NCBI RefSeq assembly: GCF_003063265.1
Contig: NZ_NERU01000024.1
Location: 1-61,359 of the forward strand
Length of the DNA: 61,359 nt
Direction of reading: 5' to 3'
DNA from: Limnohabitans sp. WS1
GTDB taxonomy: Bacteria > Pseudomonadota > Gammaproteobacteria > Burkholderiales > Burkholderiaceae_C
A model generated the notes under the pieces. The model saw only the letters and a program-made list of their open reading frames with translations, was not told the origin of the DNA and did no database searches. Positions 26,360 through 34,385 of the stretch are shown here, in pieces (the first letter of the stretch is position 1; the number at the start of each line of letters is the position of its first letter). The position numbers and the translations under genes were made by a program.

Positions 26360-26773
26360 ATGAACACCATCCACGTAGATGTGGTCAGTGCCGAAGAGTC
26401 CATTTATTCGGGTGAAGCTCGATTTGTGGCTTTACCCGGTGAATCTGGCGAACTGGGCATTTATCCTCGTCACACGCCGCTGATCACTCGGATCAAAGCG
26501 GGTTCAGTTCGAATCGAGAAGGCTGACGGTGGCGAAGAATTTGTATTCGTTGCCGGTGGTATTCTGGAAGTTCAGCCCGACTGTGTGACGGTCCTGTCTG
26601 ACACCGCGATTCGAGGCAAAGACCTTGACGAAGAAAAAGCCAACGCAGCGAAGTCAGCGGCTGAAGAAGCACTGAAAAATGCAAAGAGTGAAATCGACCT
26701 GGCTCGTGCAACATCAGAGCTTGCTGTATTGGCTGCGCAGTTGTCCGCATTGCGTAAATACCGCAAGAAGTGA
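26360..26773 (+). CDS. atpC: F0F1 ATP synthase subunit epsilon
   Basis: A 137-residue subunit with an N-terminal beta-sandwich (HVDVVSAEESIYSGEARFVALPGESGELGIYPRHTPLIT) and a two-helix C-terminal domain that can inhibit ATP hydrolysis. It is the last gene of the operon, followed by a terminator. Confidence 0.97.
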   Translation: MNTIHVDVVSAEESIYSGEARFVALPGESGELGIYPRHTPLITRIKAGSVRIEKADGGEEFVFVAGGILEVQPDCVTVLSDTAIRGKDLDEEKANAAKSAAEEALKNAKSEIDLARATSELAVLAAQLSALRKYRKK

Positions 26774-27102
26774 TCAGCTGAAATTGGTTTTAACCGATGC
26801 ATCAAAGTAACCCGGAACAGAAATGTCTCCGGGTTTTTTGTTTTGGGATGCGCCATGTTGGTGTGTAAACTCAGCTGACATCAAGGATGAAAAAAACATC
26901 CATGAACGCTTGTTCTCATGAGGTTGGATGGACAAAAACACAGTCCAAAATCGCAATGGATGACGATGAAAAAGATGGAAATGGAAACGAAGTTGAAACT
27001 CAGCATGCTGGATAGCTTGAGCTGTACGGGCCCTCGATGTGAGGTTAACTCTAGACAGACTGTGTGCAATCGTTGAGTTATCAACAAGGTGTTGAATTGA
27101 AC
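26774..27102. other. Intergenic region atpC to YheT-like gene
   Basis: About 330 bp. It contains the atpC terminator and then roughly 260 bp with no gene I can support. A 42-codon frame at 26887-27015 (MKKTSMNACS...) lacks a proper ribosome-binding site and resembles nothing known to me; frames on the other strand are shadows. Confidence 0.6.
26809..26840 (+). terminator. Rho-independent terminator of the atp operon
   Basis: AACCCGGA (26809-26816) pairs with TCCGGGTT (26828-26835) around an 11-nt loop, followed by a T-rich TTTTTTGTTTT run. Confidence 0.9.
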
Positions 27103-28119
27103 ATGATGGACTATGTCGCGCCGACTTGGTTACCGGGAGGACACGCACAAACCATATGGCCTGCATTGTTCGCACGTCGACAATTTTCAACTTCTTCACC
27201 TCAAGTCAGAGAACGATGGCATGCCCCTGATGGTGATTTCATTGACGTGGACAAACAAAGGGCCAGCAGCCCGCACAGACCATTGATCGTTCTTTTTCAT
27301 GGCTTGGAAGGCTCCTCAAGCAGCCATTACGCTGTGGCCTTTGCTGATTGGGCAGCCGAGCAAGATGTGAATTTCGTGTTGCCGCATTTCAGAGGCTGCA
27401 GTGGTGAGTTGAACAATGGACCACGTGCCTATCACTCAGGGGATCACCAAGAAATCCATTGGATATTGAACAAGTTGCGCCAAGAGCACCATCAAGCCGG
27501 TGGACAAACCATGGTTGCAGCAGGCGTCTCTCTGGGCGGTAACGCATTGATGCGCTGGGCTGGTGAGCATGGTAAAGAAGCCTTGAAATCCGTGGATGCC
27601 ATTGCTTCCATTTGCGCACCGTTGGATTTAACCGAAAGTGGTCGAGCAATGGGTCAAGGGGTCAATCGTCAAATTTATACCAGGATGTTTTTGCGAAGCA
27701 TGAAACCCAAAGCCATGTCCAAATTGGCCCAGCATCCAGGTTTATTTGATGCCCAAAAACTCAAAGCAGCGCGAGATCTGTATGAATTTGACAATGTGTT
27801 CACAGCGCCTGTGCATGGCTTTCAAAATGCAGATGACTACTGGTTGAAAGCCTCTGCAAAACCATTGATGAATCAAATCAAATTGCCCGCCTTGGCTTTG
27901 AACGCTAAAAATGACCCATTTGTCCCCATGTTCAGTCTGCCGAAACAAAGCGATGTGTCATCTTCCGTGACACTCTGGCAACCTCAGCAAGGCGGCCATG
28001 TCGGATTTGCACAGGGAACATGGCCCGGACATGTGCGAGGCATGCCCGATGCAGTCGGTGAGTGGCTTTTGAAAGCCTCAGGCGTGATGATGAATGAGAG
28101 GATGGCTCAACATGGATGA
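27103..28119 (+). CDS. YheT-like alpha/beta hydrolase
   Basis: A 338-residue protein of the YheT/ABHD1-3 hydrolase group. The N-terminal PTWLPGGHAQTIWPALF is characteristic; LFHGLEGSSSSHY is the oxyanion region. The nucleophile Ser143 is in AAGVSLGGN, with the Asp in NAKNDPFVP and the His in QGGHVGF. Substrates of the family are poorly defined (esters or lipids). The start is ATG 27103 or 27106; the GTG at 27064 is rejected. It overlaps the next gene by eight bases. Confidence 0.9.
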   Translation: MMDYVAPTWLPGGHAQTIWPALFARRQFSTSSPQVRERWHAPDGDFIDVDKQRASSPHRPLIVLFHGLEGSSSSHYAVAFADWAAEQDVNFVLPHFRGCSGELNNGPRAYHSGDHQEIHWILNKLRQEHHQAGGQTMVAAGVSLGGNALMRWAGEHGKEALKSVDAIASICAPLDLTESGRAMGQGVNRQIYTRMFLRSMKPKAMSKLAQHPGLFDAQKLKAARDLYEFDNVFTAPVHGFQNADDYWLKASAKPLMNQIKLPALALNAKNDPFVPMFSLPKQSDVSSSVTLWQPQQGGHVGFAQGTWPGHVRGMPDAVGEWLLKASGVMMNERMAQHG

Positions 28120-28660
28120 CCTGGTCAAAAAAGCCATGGCCAAATGGCCCAATGTTCCCGATTGCTATGGATGGTTGGCTTTGGACAGTCGTGGGCAATG
28201 GTTCATGCGAGATGAGCGTGTTCAGAGCTTGGGCTCATTTCAAAGCGGGGTCGCAGGAAGCAAAGGATCCTTGCTCAAACACGAAAAATTGATCGAGTTC
28301 ATCAACCGAAACTATGCAGTCGATGAGGAAGGACGTTGTTATTTTCAGAATGGCCCCCAAAAGGTTTTTGTAGAACTTGAAATCACGCCTTACGTGTGGC
28401 GTGTCAATGAACCCTTTACGCCCGTTGCACATACGGGCGTCAGCTCAAAAGCGCTTGCATGCCTGATGGATGAGCGGGGACGTGTGTATCTGAAAACGGA
28501 CCTTGGTTTTGGTTTGGTACACAGTCTGGATGTGGGCCTGGTGGCCGAAGCATTGGAAAAAGGCAACTGTGTTTTGGAAGAATGTGAATCCCAAGCGCTA
28601 CCGGGTCAAAATCACTACGTGATGAGTCCACAAAGCATCGTTCAAGAAAAAAACACATAA
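28112..28660 (+). CDS. DUF2946 family protein
   Basis: A 182-residue cytosolic protein that I recognise as DUF2946, common in Burkholderiales and of unknown function. It begins MDDLVKKAMAKWPNVPDCYGWLALD and contains INRNYAVDEEGRCYFQNGPQKVFVELE and YVWRV. It starts within the last codons of the YheT-like gene (overlap 28112-28119), so the two are translated together. Confidence 0.8.
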   Translation: MDDLVKKAMAKWPNVPDCYGWLALDSRGQWFMRDERVQSLGSFQSGVAGSKGSLLKHEKLIEFINRNYAVDEEGRCYFQNGPQKVFVELEITPYVWRVNEPFTPVAHTGVSSKALACLMDERGRVYLKTDLGFGLVHSLDVGLVAEALEKGNCVLEECESQALPGQNHYVMSPQSIVQEKNT

Positions 28661-28663
28661 AAA

Positions 28664-28690
28664 AACCGACCCTGAGGTCGGTTGTTTGGT
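28664..28690. terminator. Bidirectional terminator between DUF2946 and cytochrome c5 genes
   Basis: AACCGAC (28664-28670) pairs with GTCGGTT (28677-28683) around CCTGAG. On the minus strand the stem is followed by seven T residues, giving a strong terminator for the cytochrome gene. On the plus strand it ends GTTGTTT, weaker. Confidence 0.88.
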
Positions 28691-28700
28691 GCGTGAAAAA

Positions 28701-29219
28701 TTACTTTTTCTCAGCACTTGGAGCGGCAGGTTCGTCGAATTTGGAACCGGCGTTGTTGGTGATGTAAACGACAGCACGCGCAATTTCGATATCGTTGAAG
28801 TCGCCACCTGATTGAGCGCCCATGGCACCCTTGCCTTTGAGTGCAGAGGTGACCAATGTCTCCAAACCTTGTTTGACACGAGGACCCCAAGCCGCAGCAT
28901 CCGCAAATTTGGGTGCGCCAGCGGCTCCCGCTGCATGACAAGCAGCACATTGCGCTTTGTAAACTTCTTCACCGGCCTTCAAGGGGCGATTGGCATCACG
29001 AACTTCAATGGTGCCAATCTTCTGGATGCGTTGCGCAACAGATCTTTCACTGTCACTCGATCCCGGTGCAGTTTTGTTGGCCGAGGTGACGTAAAACACC
29101 AAACCAATGATGATGAACACAGGAATAATGAAGGAAGCAAGACTCAGCAAAAGCATTTGCTTGGGCGTTTTCACCGGGCCGGTGTGTGCTTCGTGGTGAT
29201 CGTGACTGTTGTCGCTCAT
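28701..29219 (-). CDS. Membrane-anchored cytochrome c5-type protein
   Basis: A 172-residue class I c-type cytochrome. The His-rich N-terminus (NSHDHHEAH) is cytoplasmic, then a single anchor LLLSLASFIIPVFIIIGLVFYV (about 23-44), then a periplasmic domain with haem site CAACH (91-95) and likely axial Met133 in GKGAMGAQSG. It probably shuttles electrons to a terminal oxidase, although no oxidase gene is in view. Confidence 0.9.
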   Translation of the reverse strand: MSDNSHDHHEAHTGPVKTPKQMLLLSLASFIIPVFIIIGLVFYVTSANKTAPGSSDSERSVAQRIQKIGTIEVRDANRPLKAGEEVYKAQCAACHAAGAAGAPKFADAAAWGPRVKQGLETLVTSALKGKGAMGAQSGGDFNDIEIARAVVYITNNAGSKFDEPAAPSAEKK

Positions 29220-29360
29220 GAAATCCTCTTGTGGGGCTTGGCCAGTAGGCCTTCAGGTGGTCCGGAATCAACACAATATTATAGCGACCTGACCTTCACA
29301 GACCTTGCATCCAACAGGATGAATGACAAGCCATGAGATAATGCAAAGGCTTGACAGCAT

Positions 29361-29436
29361 GCGGCTGTAGCTCAGTGGATAGAGTATTGGCCTCCGAAGC
29401 CAAGGGTCGTGGGTTCGATCCCCGCCAGCCGCACCA
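29361..29436 (+). tRNA. tRNA-Arg (anticodon CCG)
   Basis: A 76-nt cloverleaf with CCA encoded. The acceptor arms are GCGGCTG (29361) and CAGCCGC before ACCA; the D arm contains AGCTCAGTGGATAGAG. The anticodon stem TTGGC/GCCAA encloses loop CTCCGAA, giving anticodon CCG; the T arm contains GGTTCGATCC. A GATAAT hexamer at 29337 is a possible -10 box. Reading frames over it are not genes. Confidence 0.97.
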
Positions 29437-29480
29437 AGTTCCATTCAAACGCTTGAATGAAATCGATGCCCATGACGGTG

Positions 29481-30260
29481 TCAAAAAGAAAATGGCCAAG
29501 AAACTTTTTCAGGCCACACAAGTTCTAGGGCCGACGTCAGAGAAGAAGGCCAAATCAATTGCGAAGGCCAGACCAATTCATAGGGGCTCCAAACGGCAAT
29601 GGCATAGCCCAGAAAGCCCCCCAACAAAAGCATCAGACTTCGCCATAAGTAAGCTGAACGAGCTTGCCCCATCGGCGCATGCAAGGTTTGATCAGGACCG
29701 ATCAAGGGTGTTGATTGAGATTCAGGCATGACCTGATCTTTGCACGGCGTAGACAAAACCAATGCAATGGGTTGCTCAAGAGCTGCTGCCGTGCTGATGT
29801 GTGAATCGGAAAGCGATGACCACTCTGGTTGACGAACCATTGGGGCGGGCTTGTTGCTGATGGGCCATTGCAATTGAACCACCTTGTTGGAGGGCTTCAA
29901 TGCAACAGCAGTTTCTTCCAATTTATCCCAATCCGCATTGAGCAATTTTGCAACACGTTTGGCTGCTTGCTCGCGCAAGGAGGATGAGTAAAAACGCGTT
30001 GAAAGTCCCTGCTCGATTTCATAGAGCTGGGCCACAGAAATGCAAGCTTGCGTGGCCAACTCAGCGGGGTCCAGTTCCAAGTGCAAACGCAAATTCCGGA
30101 TCAATCGACCTTTCGGGTCTTCTGAGACCTCGGCAAATTGATCCATGTGTGCTGCAGAAGACCGATTGGCATGCAAGAGGGATTCATTTTGTCCTGGGCG
30201 AGTTGGACTGCGCGACAAGGAGGATGACCTGTTGAACGACGTGAATTTCAGTTCTTGCAT
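29481..30260 (-). CDS. HTH protein with one membrane span and Trp-Pro repeat tail
   Basis: A 259-residue protein of no named family that I recognise. Residues about 50-115 form a helix-turn-helix-like region (LIRNLRLHLELDPAELATQACISVAQLYEIEQG, resembling Xre/RodZ-type HTH), followed by a Ser/Pro-rich linker. One span follows at about 204-223 (AYLWRSLMLLLGGFLGYAIAV). After the span a 35-residue tail repeats Trp-Pro: WP at 231, 237, 249 and 255, plus WSP at 224. The topology is RodZ-like: cytoplasmic HTH, short outer tail. It is the last gene of the secretion operon and overlaps the upstream regulator by 13 bp. Met39 is an alternative start. Confidence 0.7.
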   Translation of the reverse strand: MQELKFTSFNRSSSLSRSPTRPGQNESLLHANRSSAAHMDQFAEVSEDPKGRLIRNLRLHLELDPAELATQACISVAQLYEIEQGLSTRFYSSSLREQAAKRVAKLLNADWDKLEETAVALKPSNKVVQLQWPISNKPAPMVRQPEWSSLSDSHISTAAALEQPIALVLSTPCKDQVMPESQSTPLIGPDQTLHAPMGQARSAYLWRSLMLLLGGFLGYAIAVWSPYELVWPSQLIWPSSLTSALELVWPEKVSWPFSF

Positions 30261-30919
30261 GATGCCACCACACCGGTCAGATATGCATGCAACCAGATAG
30301 AGGACAAGGGGCCTGGAACCAACTGAATGGAAGAAGCTGCGCCAAATGGCATGGAAGACGCCAGTCCTTTTTCTTGCGTGATCAACACCACGGACAAGGG
30401 GGTGTGGCCACGTTTGTTGAAGTTTTCAAGTGCTTGAAATGTTTTTTCCTGAAGTGCTCGTGGCATGGACATCTCGACCACGATCATGTCAGGGCGCTTG
30501 TTCGAAAGATCCAAGAGTGCTTCAGTCACGGACTCAAAAAAGTTAACGTCAATGGGAATGCCCCATTGAAGAAAATCTTGCATGAAGCTGTTCATCAAAC
30601 CCGGTGTTTCAATGACCACCGTTACCCGAGGTTTACTGGTGGACTTGGCATGACGATTCACGGCATGCCGTGAAACGGTTTGATAGTCCATGATGGAGTC
30701 GAGCGAAATACGGCGGTGTCCGCCCCGTGTTTTCCAGCCCTTGAGTTCACCTTGGTCAACCAGTGTCTGAACGAGTGTGGTGGACAAGCCCAACATTCTG
30801 GCTGCTTCTGCCGTACTCAAAAATTGAGGGGTATGGGGTGTTGTCTTGTTGGGGATCAACAAGGTGGGTTCTTCGACGGAAATGACGTCATCGAGAATAA
30901 GAGTGTGTTCATCGCCCAT
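30248..30919 (-). CDS. Excisionase-type HTH fused to receiver-like domain
   Basis: A 223-residue regulator. Residues 33-77 match the MerR/excisionase-type HTH (FLSTAEAARMLGLSTTLVQTLVDQGELKGWKTRGGHRRI). Residues about 97-215 look like a response-regulator receiver fold (RVTVVIETPGLMNSFMQDFL...DMIVVEMSMP...LSVVLITQE). The position of the phospho-acceptor Asp is Glu149 (VVEMSMP), the usual acidic pair after strand 1 is reduced and the Lys-Pro motif is replaced by VPGP, so it is probably not phosphorylated normally. The ATG at 30919 is chosen over 31003, which overlaps the HlyD gene. Confidence 0.8.
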   Translation of the reverse strand: MGDEHTLILDDVISVEEPTLLIPNKTTPHTPQFLSTAEAARMLGLSTTLVQTLVDQGELKGWKTRGGHRRISLDSIMDYQTVSRHAVNRHAKSTSKPRVTVVIETPGLMNSFMQDFLQWGIPIDVNFFESVTEALLDLSNKRPDMIVVEMSMPRALQEKTFQALENFNKRGHTPLSVVLITQEKGLASSMPFGAASSIQLVPGPLSSIWLHAYLTGVVASCKN

Positions 30920-30947
30920 GGTTTGGCTCCTGGAAAGAAAATTTGGA

Positions 30948-32159
30948 TTAACGTTCGCGCAACGCCTGAGAGACGTTTTGCAAAGGACGGAAGATGTATT
31001 CAAGAACGGTCTTGTAGCCCGTTCTGATTTCGACAGAGGCGGTCATGCCTGGTGAGGGGGTGAGGCGAAGACCATTGCGCAATTCAGGACTGGGTTTGAC
31101 CCGAATGATGATTCGGTAAAGACCCTCCTCGAGCTCCACCGGGTTACCGGGTTTTCGCTGCTTTTCATCGCGCAATGTGTCTGGACTCAAATGCTCAAGC
31201 ACACCATCGAGACCACCGTATTTATTGAAGTCGTAGGCGGTTAACTTCACGACAGCAGGCTGGCCGACTTTCAAAAAGGCCACTTCTGCGGGCTTGACGT
31301 AAGCTTCAACCAACATTTCGTCTTCAGTCGGGACAATTTCAAGAATCGATTGGCCCGCTTGAACAACACCACCAACCGTGGTGATCTGGACGTTTTTAAC
31401 CACGCCCTTCATCGGTGATTTGATGGTGGTTCTGCGAAACGCATCCTCGCGTGCGGTGGCGCTTTCTTTGGTTTGAGAAAGCTCTGAAGCGACCCTGACC
31501 AATTCGTTGTTGGCATCGGTGAGGTAGCGGTTTTGTCGCTCAGCCCTTTGTCCCATCAATTCGGACTGTTGGCGTTTCAAGCGCAGCAATTCCACTTCAG
31601 ACATGACCCCTTGGCGGACCATGGGTTCGGTGATGGTCAGTTCACGGGTCACGGAAGATAGGGATGCGTCCAGCGATCGCAGGGATTCAGACAAAGCCAG
31701 TTTTCTGGCATTGAAGGCTTGCAGTTCCTGGCGCATCAGGGCGGGTTCAGCTTTCAGTTCATCGGGAAAGACCAAAGATGTTCCGTAAGCTTCAGCTTTC
31801 AAGCGGGATGACAGGGCCAAAAGTGCCAAGTATTTTTCTTGCGCTTCGCGGTAAACCGCGCCTGAACGTGCATCGTCAATGCGCAAAAGAATCTGATCCT
31901 TTTCGACCACACTGCCTTCACGCACAAACATTTCACTCATCACACCCGAGTCCAGGCTCTGGATGACTTGCTCACGGCTGGATGGAATGACCTTGCCTTG
32001 ACCGCGTGTGATTTCATCAAGTTCAAAAAATGAAGCCCATCCCAGACCCAAAAACAAGGTGATGGCGGTGGCCGAAATCAGGGTTTTACTGGCTTGACGC
32101 TCATCGTCCTCGACCGTGGGCATGCCAAAGCCCTTGCTCTTGCGCGTTAACGTGCTCAT
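30948..32159 (-). CDS. HlyD-family type I secretion periplasmic adaptor
   Basis: A 403-residue membrane fusion protein with a short cytoplasmic N-terminus, one span at about 26-44 and GQGKVIPSSREQVIQSLDSGVMSEMFVREGSVVEKDQILLRID, the biotinyl-lipoyl half. A long coiled-coil hairpin follows at 90-240, and the return half is IKSPMKGVVKNVQITTVGGVVQAGQSILEIVP. It bridges the ABC transporter and TolC. The four-base overlap with the ABC gene shows coupling. It resembles adaptors for large adhesins (LapC/BapC type). Confidence 0.93.
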   Translation of the reverse strand: MSTLTRKSKGFGMPTVEDDERQASKTLISATAITLFLGLGWASFFELDEITRGQGKVIPSSREQVIQSLDSGVMSEMFVREGSVVEKDQILLRIDDARSGAVYREAQEKYLALLALSSRLKAEAYGTSLVFPDELKAEPALMRQELQAFNARKLALSESLRSLDASLSSVTRELTITEPMVRQGVMSEVELLRLKRQQSELMGQRAERQNRYLTDANNELVRVASELSQTKESATAREDAFRRTTIKSPMKGVVKNVQITTVGGVVQAGQSILEIVPTEDEMLVEAYVKPAEVAFLKVGQPAVVKLTAYDFNKYGGLDGVLEHLSPDTLRDEKQRKPGNPVELEEGLYRIIIRVKPSPELRNGLRLTPSPGMTASVEIRTGYKTVLEYIFRPLQNVSQALRER

Positions 32160-34360
32160 GCGACAGCTCCTTGTGGTTTAGTGCCATTGACGTCTATGCC
32201 GCGAGACAACTTGTCGAGCATCTCTTGCTTGGGACCCCAGGCCACGCACTGACCGGAATCAATGACGGCGATCAGATCAGCCCATTCCAAAAGCTGGGGG
32301 CGGTGAGTGGACATGAGCAAAGTCCGTCCGCGCAACCAGTCGCGCAGCACAAGAATCACGCGGGCCTCGGTGTTTTGGTCCATGTTCGCTGTCGGTTCGT
32401 CCATGAAGACCAGTTGCGGATTGCGCAGCATCATTCGTGCAATCGACAAAAGTTGACGCTGGCCACCAGATAAACCACCACCGGCTTCGGTGATGGGCAT
32501 GTCCAGACCCAGCGGGTGGTTGGACACAATGTCGTAAATGTTCAAGGTTTTGAGGACTTCGACAATTTTTGTGTCGCTGATCCAGCTGTCGGCCAGTACC
32601 AGGTTTTCGCGGACCGTGCCCATGAACAGCTGCGGATCCTGGCCCACGTAGCCGATGCGGCTGCGCATCTCTGTGGGCTCAATTTGCTGCATGTCCACAC
32701 CATCAAGACGCACATTGCCCGCCAACGGGGCGTACAAACCTGCCATCAAGCGCAGCAGAGTGCTTTTGCCGCTGCCGACACGGCCCAGCATGGCCACTTT
32801 TTGGCCGGGTGCAATCGACATGGACAAGTTTTTGATGACTGGAATTTTGTGTTGGCCTGGGTAGGCAAACTCCAGCGCATCCGCCTGCAAACCACCTTGA
32901 ACGCTCTCGGGCACAAGGTAGTTGCGACCGTGAATGCGGTCACGGGGTCGCTTCATCAAGCCATCGAGGGTTTCCAGTGCTGAGCTGGCTTGTTGGTAAC
33001 GCGAGGCCAAAGACATCACGCTGGCCAAAGGAGAGATGGCACGGCCAGCCAAAATCACAGAGGCAATCAAACCACCCAAGGTCAGCTGATTGGCATGAAT
33101 CATGTAAACACCGCCCACCACCATGGCCACCGTGATGAATTGCTGAAGCGCCGTGGTGAAGCCCATGATCCAGTTGGTCAGGCTGCGCATGCGCTTGTAA
33201 GAGTCGGCACCGGCCAAATTGGCCACCTCCCAGCGACGCTGCAAGTAGCTTTCAGCGTTGTGTGCTTTGAGCAGTTCCAGATTCAACACCGACTCAACCA
33301 GCACGCTTTGCTTGTCGCCCGACTCTTTCATGTTTTCCCGCATGGCACTCATCAAAGGCCTTTGAGACAGCAAGCCAATGACGATCAGCAAAGGCACCGC
33401 CAGTGCAGGAATCCAGACCAGGTTTCCACCGACCATGGCAATGAGGGCGAGAAACATCAAGACAAAAGGCATGTCCGCCAAAACCACCAAGGAGGCTGAG
33501 GAGAAAAAGTCACGAAGCGACTCAAAGTCACGCATGGAACTGGCAAAAATTCCGACCGACTGAGGACGGTGCTCGAGTCGAATGGCCATGATTTCTCGAA
33601 GCAAAGTGGCATTGATGGCCAGGTCGGCTTTTTTCCCACCCAAATCCACCAAACGGGCTTTGAGCCAGCGCATGATGAACTCCATGAAAATGGCCACTGT
33701 GGTGCCGATCGCCAGTGTCCACAACGAGGTGTAAGCACCGGTCGGAACGACCCGGTCATACACGTTCATGGTGAAGAACACACTGGCCAGTGTTAACAAG
33801 TTTGCAACCACCGTGGCCACCATCGATTCCACATAAAAAGCGCGAAATCGCCACAAAGTGCCCCAAAACCAGTTGAAAGCAGAGCCTGCCATGGGGGCCA
33901 GAGTTTGGTCATGGCGTGAGGGGGGGAGCTTGATGGCCAGCACCTCGGGGCGGGCCAGACTTTGCAGCTCTGGCAACGCGATTTTGTGGTCCTCCATCCC
34001 TTTGTCTGCCCACCAGACAACAGCCTCCTTGCCCTCGATGCTGCGCAGCACGCAGGCCCGTCCATCCATCAATGGCATCAACACGGGCAGCACGTAATGA
34101 GGAATCTCGGACAAGCGCACGCGCGACCAAGCGGCCATCAAGCCATTTTTGTGCGCCATGTCGGGATAAGCTGCCAAGGGCACACGGCCACGCGCATCGA
34201 GTGCAAAACCGGATCGCAAAACCTGAGCGTGCACAGGACGCCCCAGTTGCTTGGCGGCCATGGTCATGCACAGCAAAAATGGGTCAGCCTGGATGTCCTG
34301 GCCCGCTGAGGGCTTGGGGGCTGCGCCAACTGCGGTTGGCATGGGAATCAATTGAGCCAT
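32156..34360 (-). CDS. Type I secretion ABC transporter/ATPase with CLD-type N-domain
   Basis: A 734-residue exporter. Residues about 25-150 form a C39-like domain (DPFLLCMTMAAKQLGRPV...) without a convincing catalytic His, so probably a substrate-binding domain and not a protease. The membrane domain spans about 160-450. The nucleotide-binding domain has Walker A GRVGSGKST (526-534), signature LSGGQ (630-634) and Walker B VFMDEP. This is the LapB/RTX-toxin-exporter type that moves large C-terminally signalled proteins from cytoplasm to outside with the HlyD and TolC partners encoded beside it. No substrate gene is in the window. Confidence 0.95.
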   Translation of the reverse strand: MAQLIPMPTAVGAAPKPSAGQDIQADPFLLCMTMAAKQLGRPVHAQVLRSGFALDARGRVPLAAYPDMAHKNGLMAAWSRVRLSEIPHYVLPVLMPLMDGRACVLRSIEGKEAVVWWADKGMEDHKIALPELQSLARPEVLAIKLPPSRHDQTLAPMAGSAFNWFWGTLWRFRAFYVESMVATVVANLLTLASVFFTMNVYDRVVPTGAYTSLWTLAIGTTVAIFMEFIMRWLKARLVDLGGKKADLAINATLLREIMAIRLEHRPQSVGIFASSMRDFESLRDFFSSASLVVLADMPFVLMFLALIAMVGGNLVWIPALAVPLLIVIGLLSQRPLMSAMRENMKESGDKQSVLVESVLNLELLKAHNAESYLQRRWEVANLAGADSYKRMRSLTNWIMGFTTALQQFITVAMVVGGVYMIHANQLTLGGLIASVILAGRAISPLASVMSLASRYQQASSALETLDGLMKRPRDRIHGRNYLVPESVQGGLQADALEFAYPGQHKIPVIKNLSMSIAPGQKVAMLGRVGSGKSTLLRLMAGLYAPLAGNVRLDGVDMQQIEPTEMRSRIGYVGQDPQLFMGTVRENLVLADSWISDTKIVEVLKTLNIYDIVSNHPLGLDMPITEAGGGLSGGQRQLLSIARMMLRNPQLVFMDEPTANMDQNTEARVILVLRDWLRGRTLLMSTHRPQLLEWADLIAVIDSGQCVAWGPKQEMLDKLSRGIDVNGTKPQGAVA

Positions 34361-34385
34361 GGTCGGTCACTTTGAAAAAAATCGC

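Noticed and set aside
26887..27015. A 42-codon plus-strand frame after the atpC terminator
   Set aside because: No spaced ribosome-binding site, no recognisable motif and no conservation evidence; listed only as part of the intergenic region.
29351..29731. A 126-residue frame starting just before the tRNA
   Set aside because: Its N-terminal part is the tRNA-Arg sequence translated, and the rest is antisense to the HTH-membrane protein.
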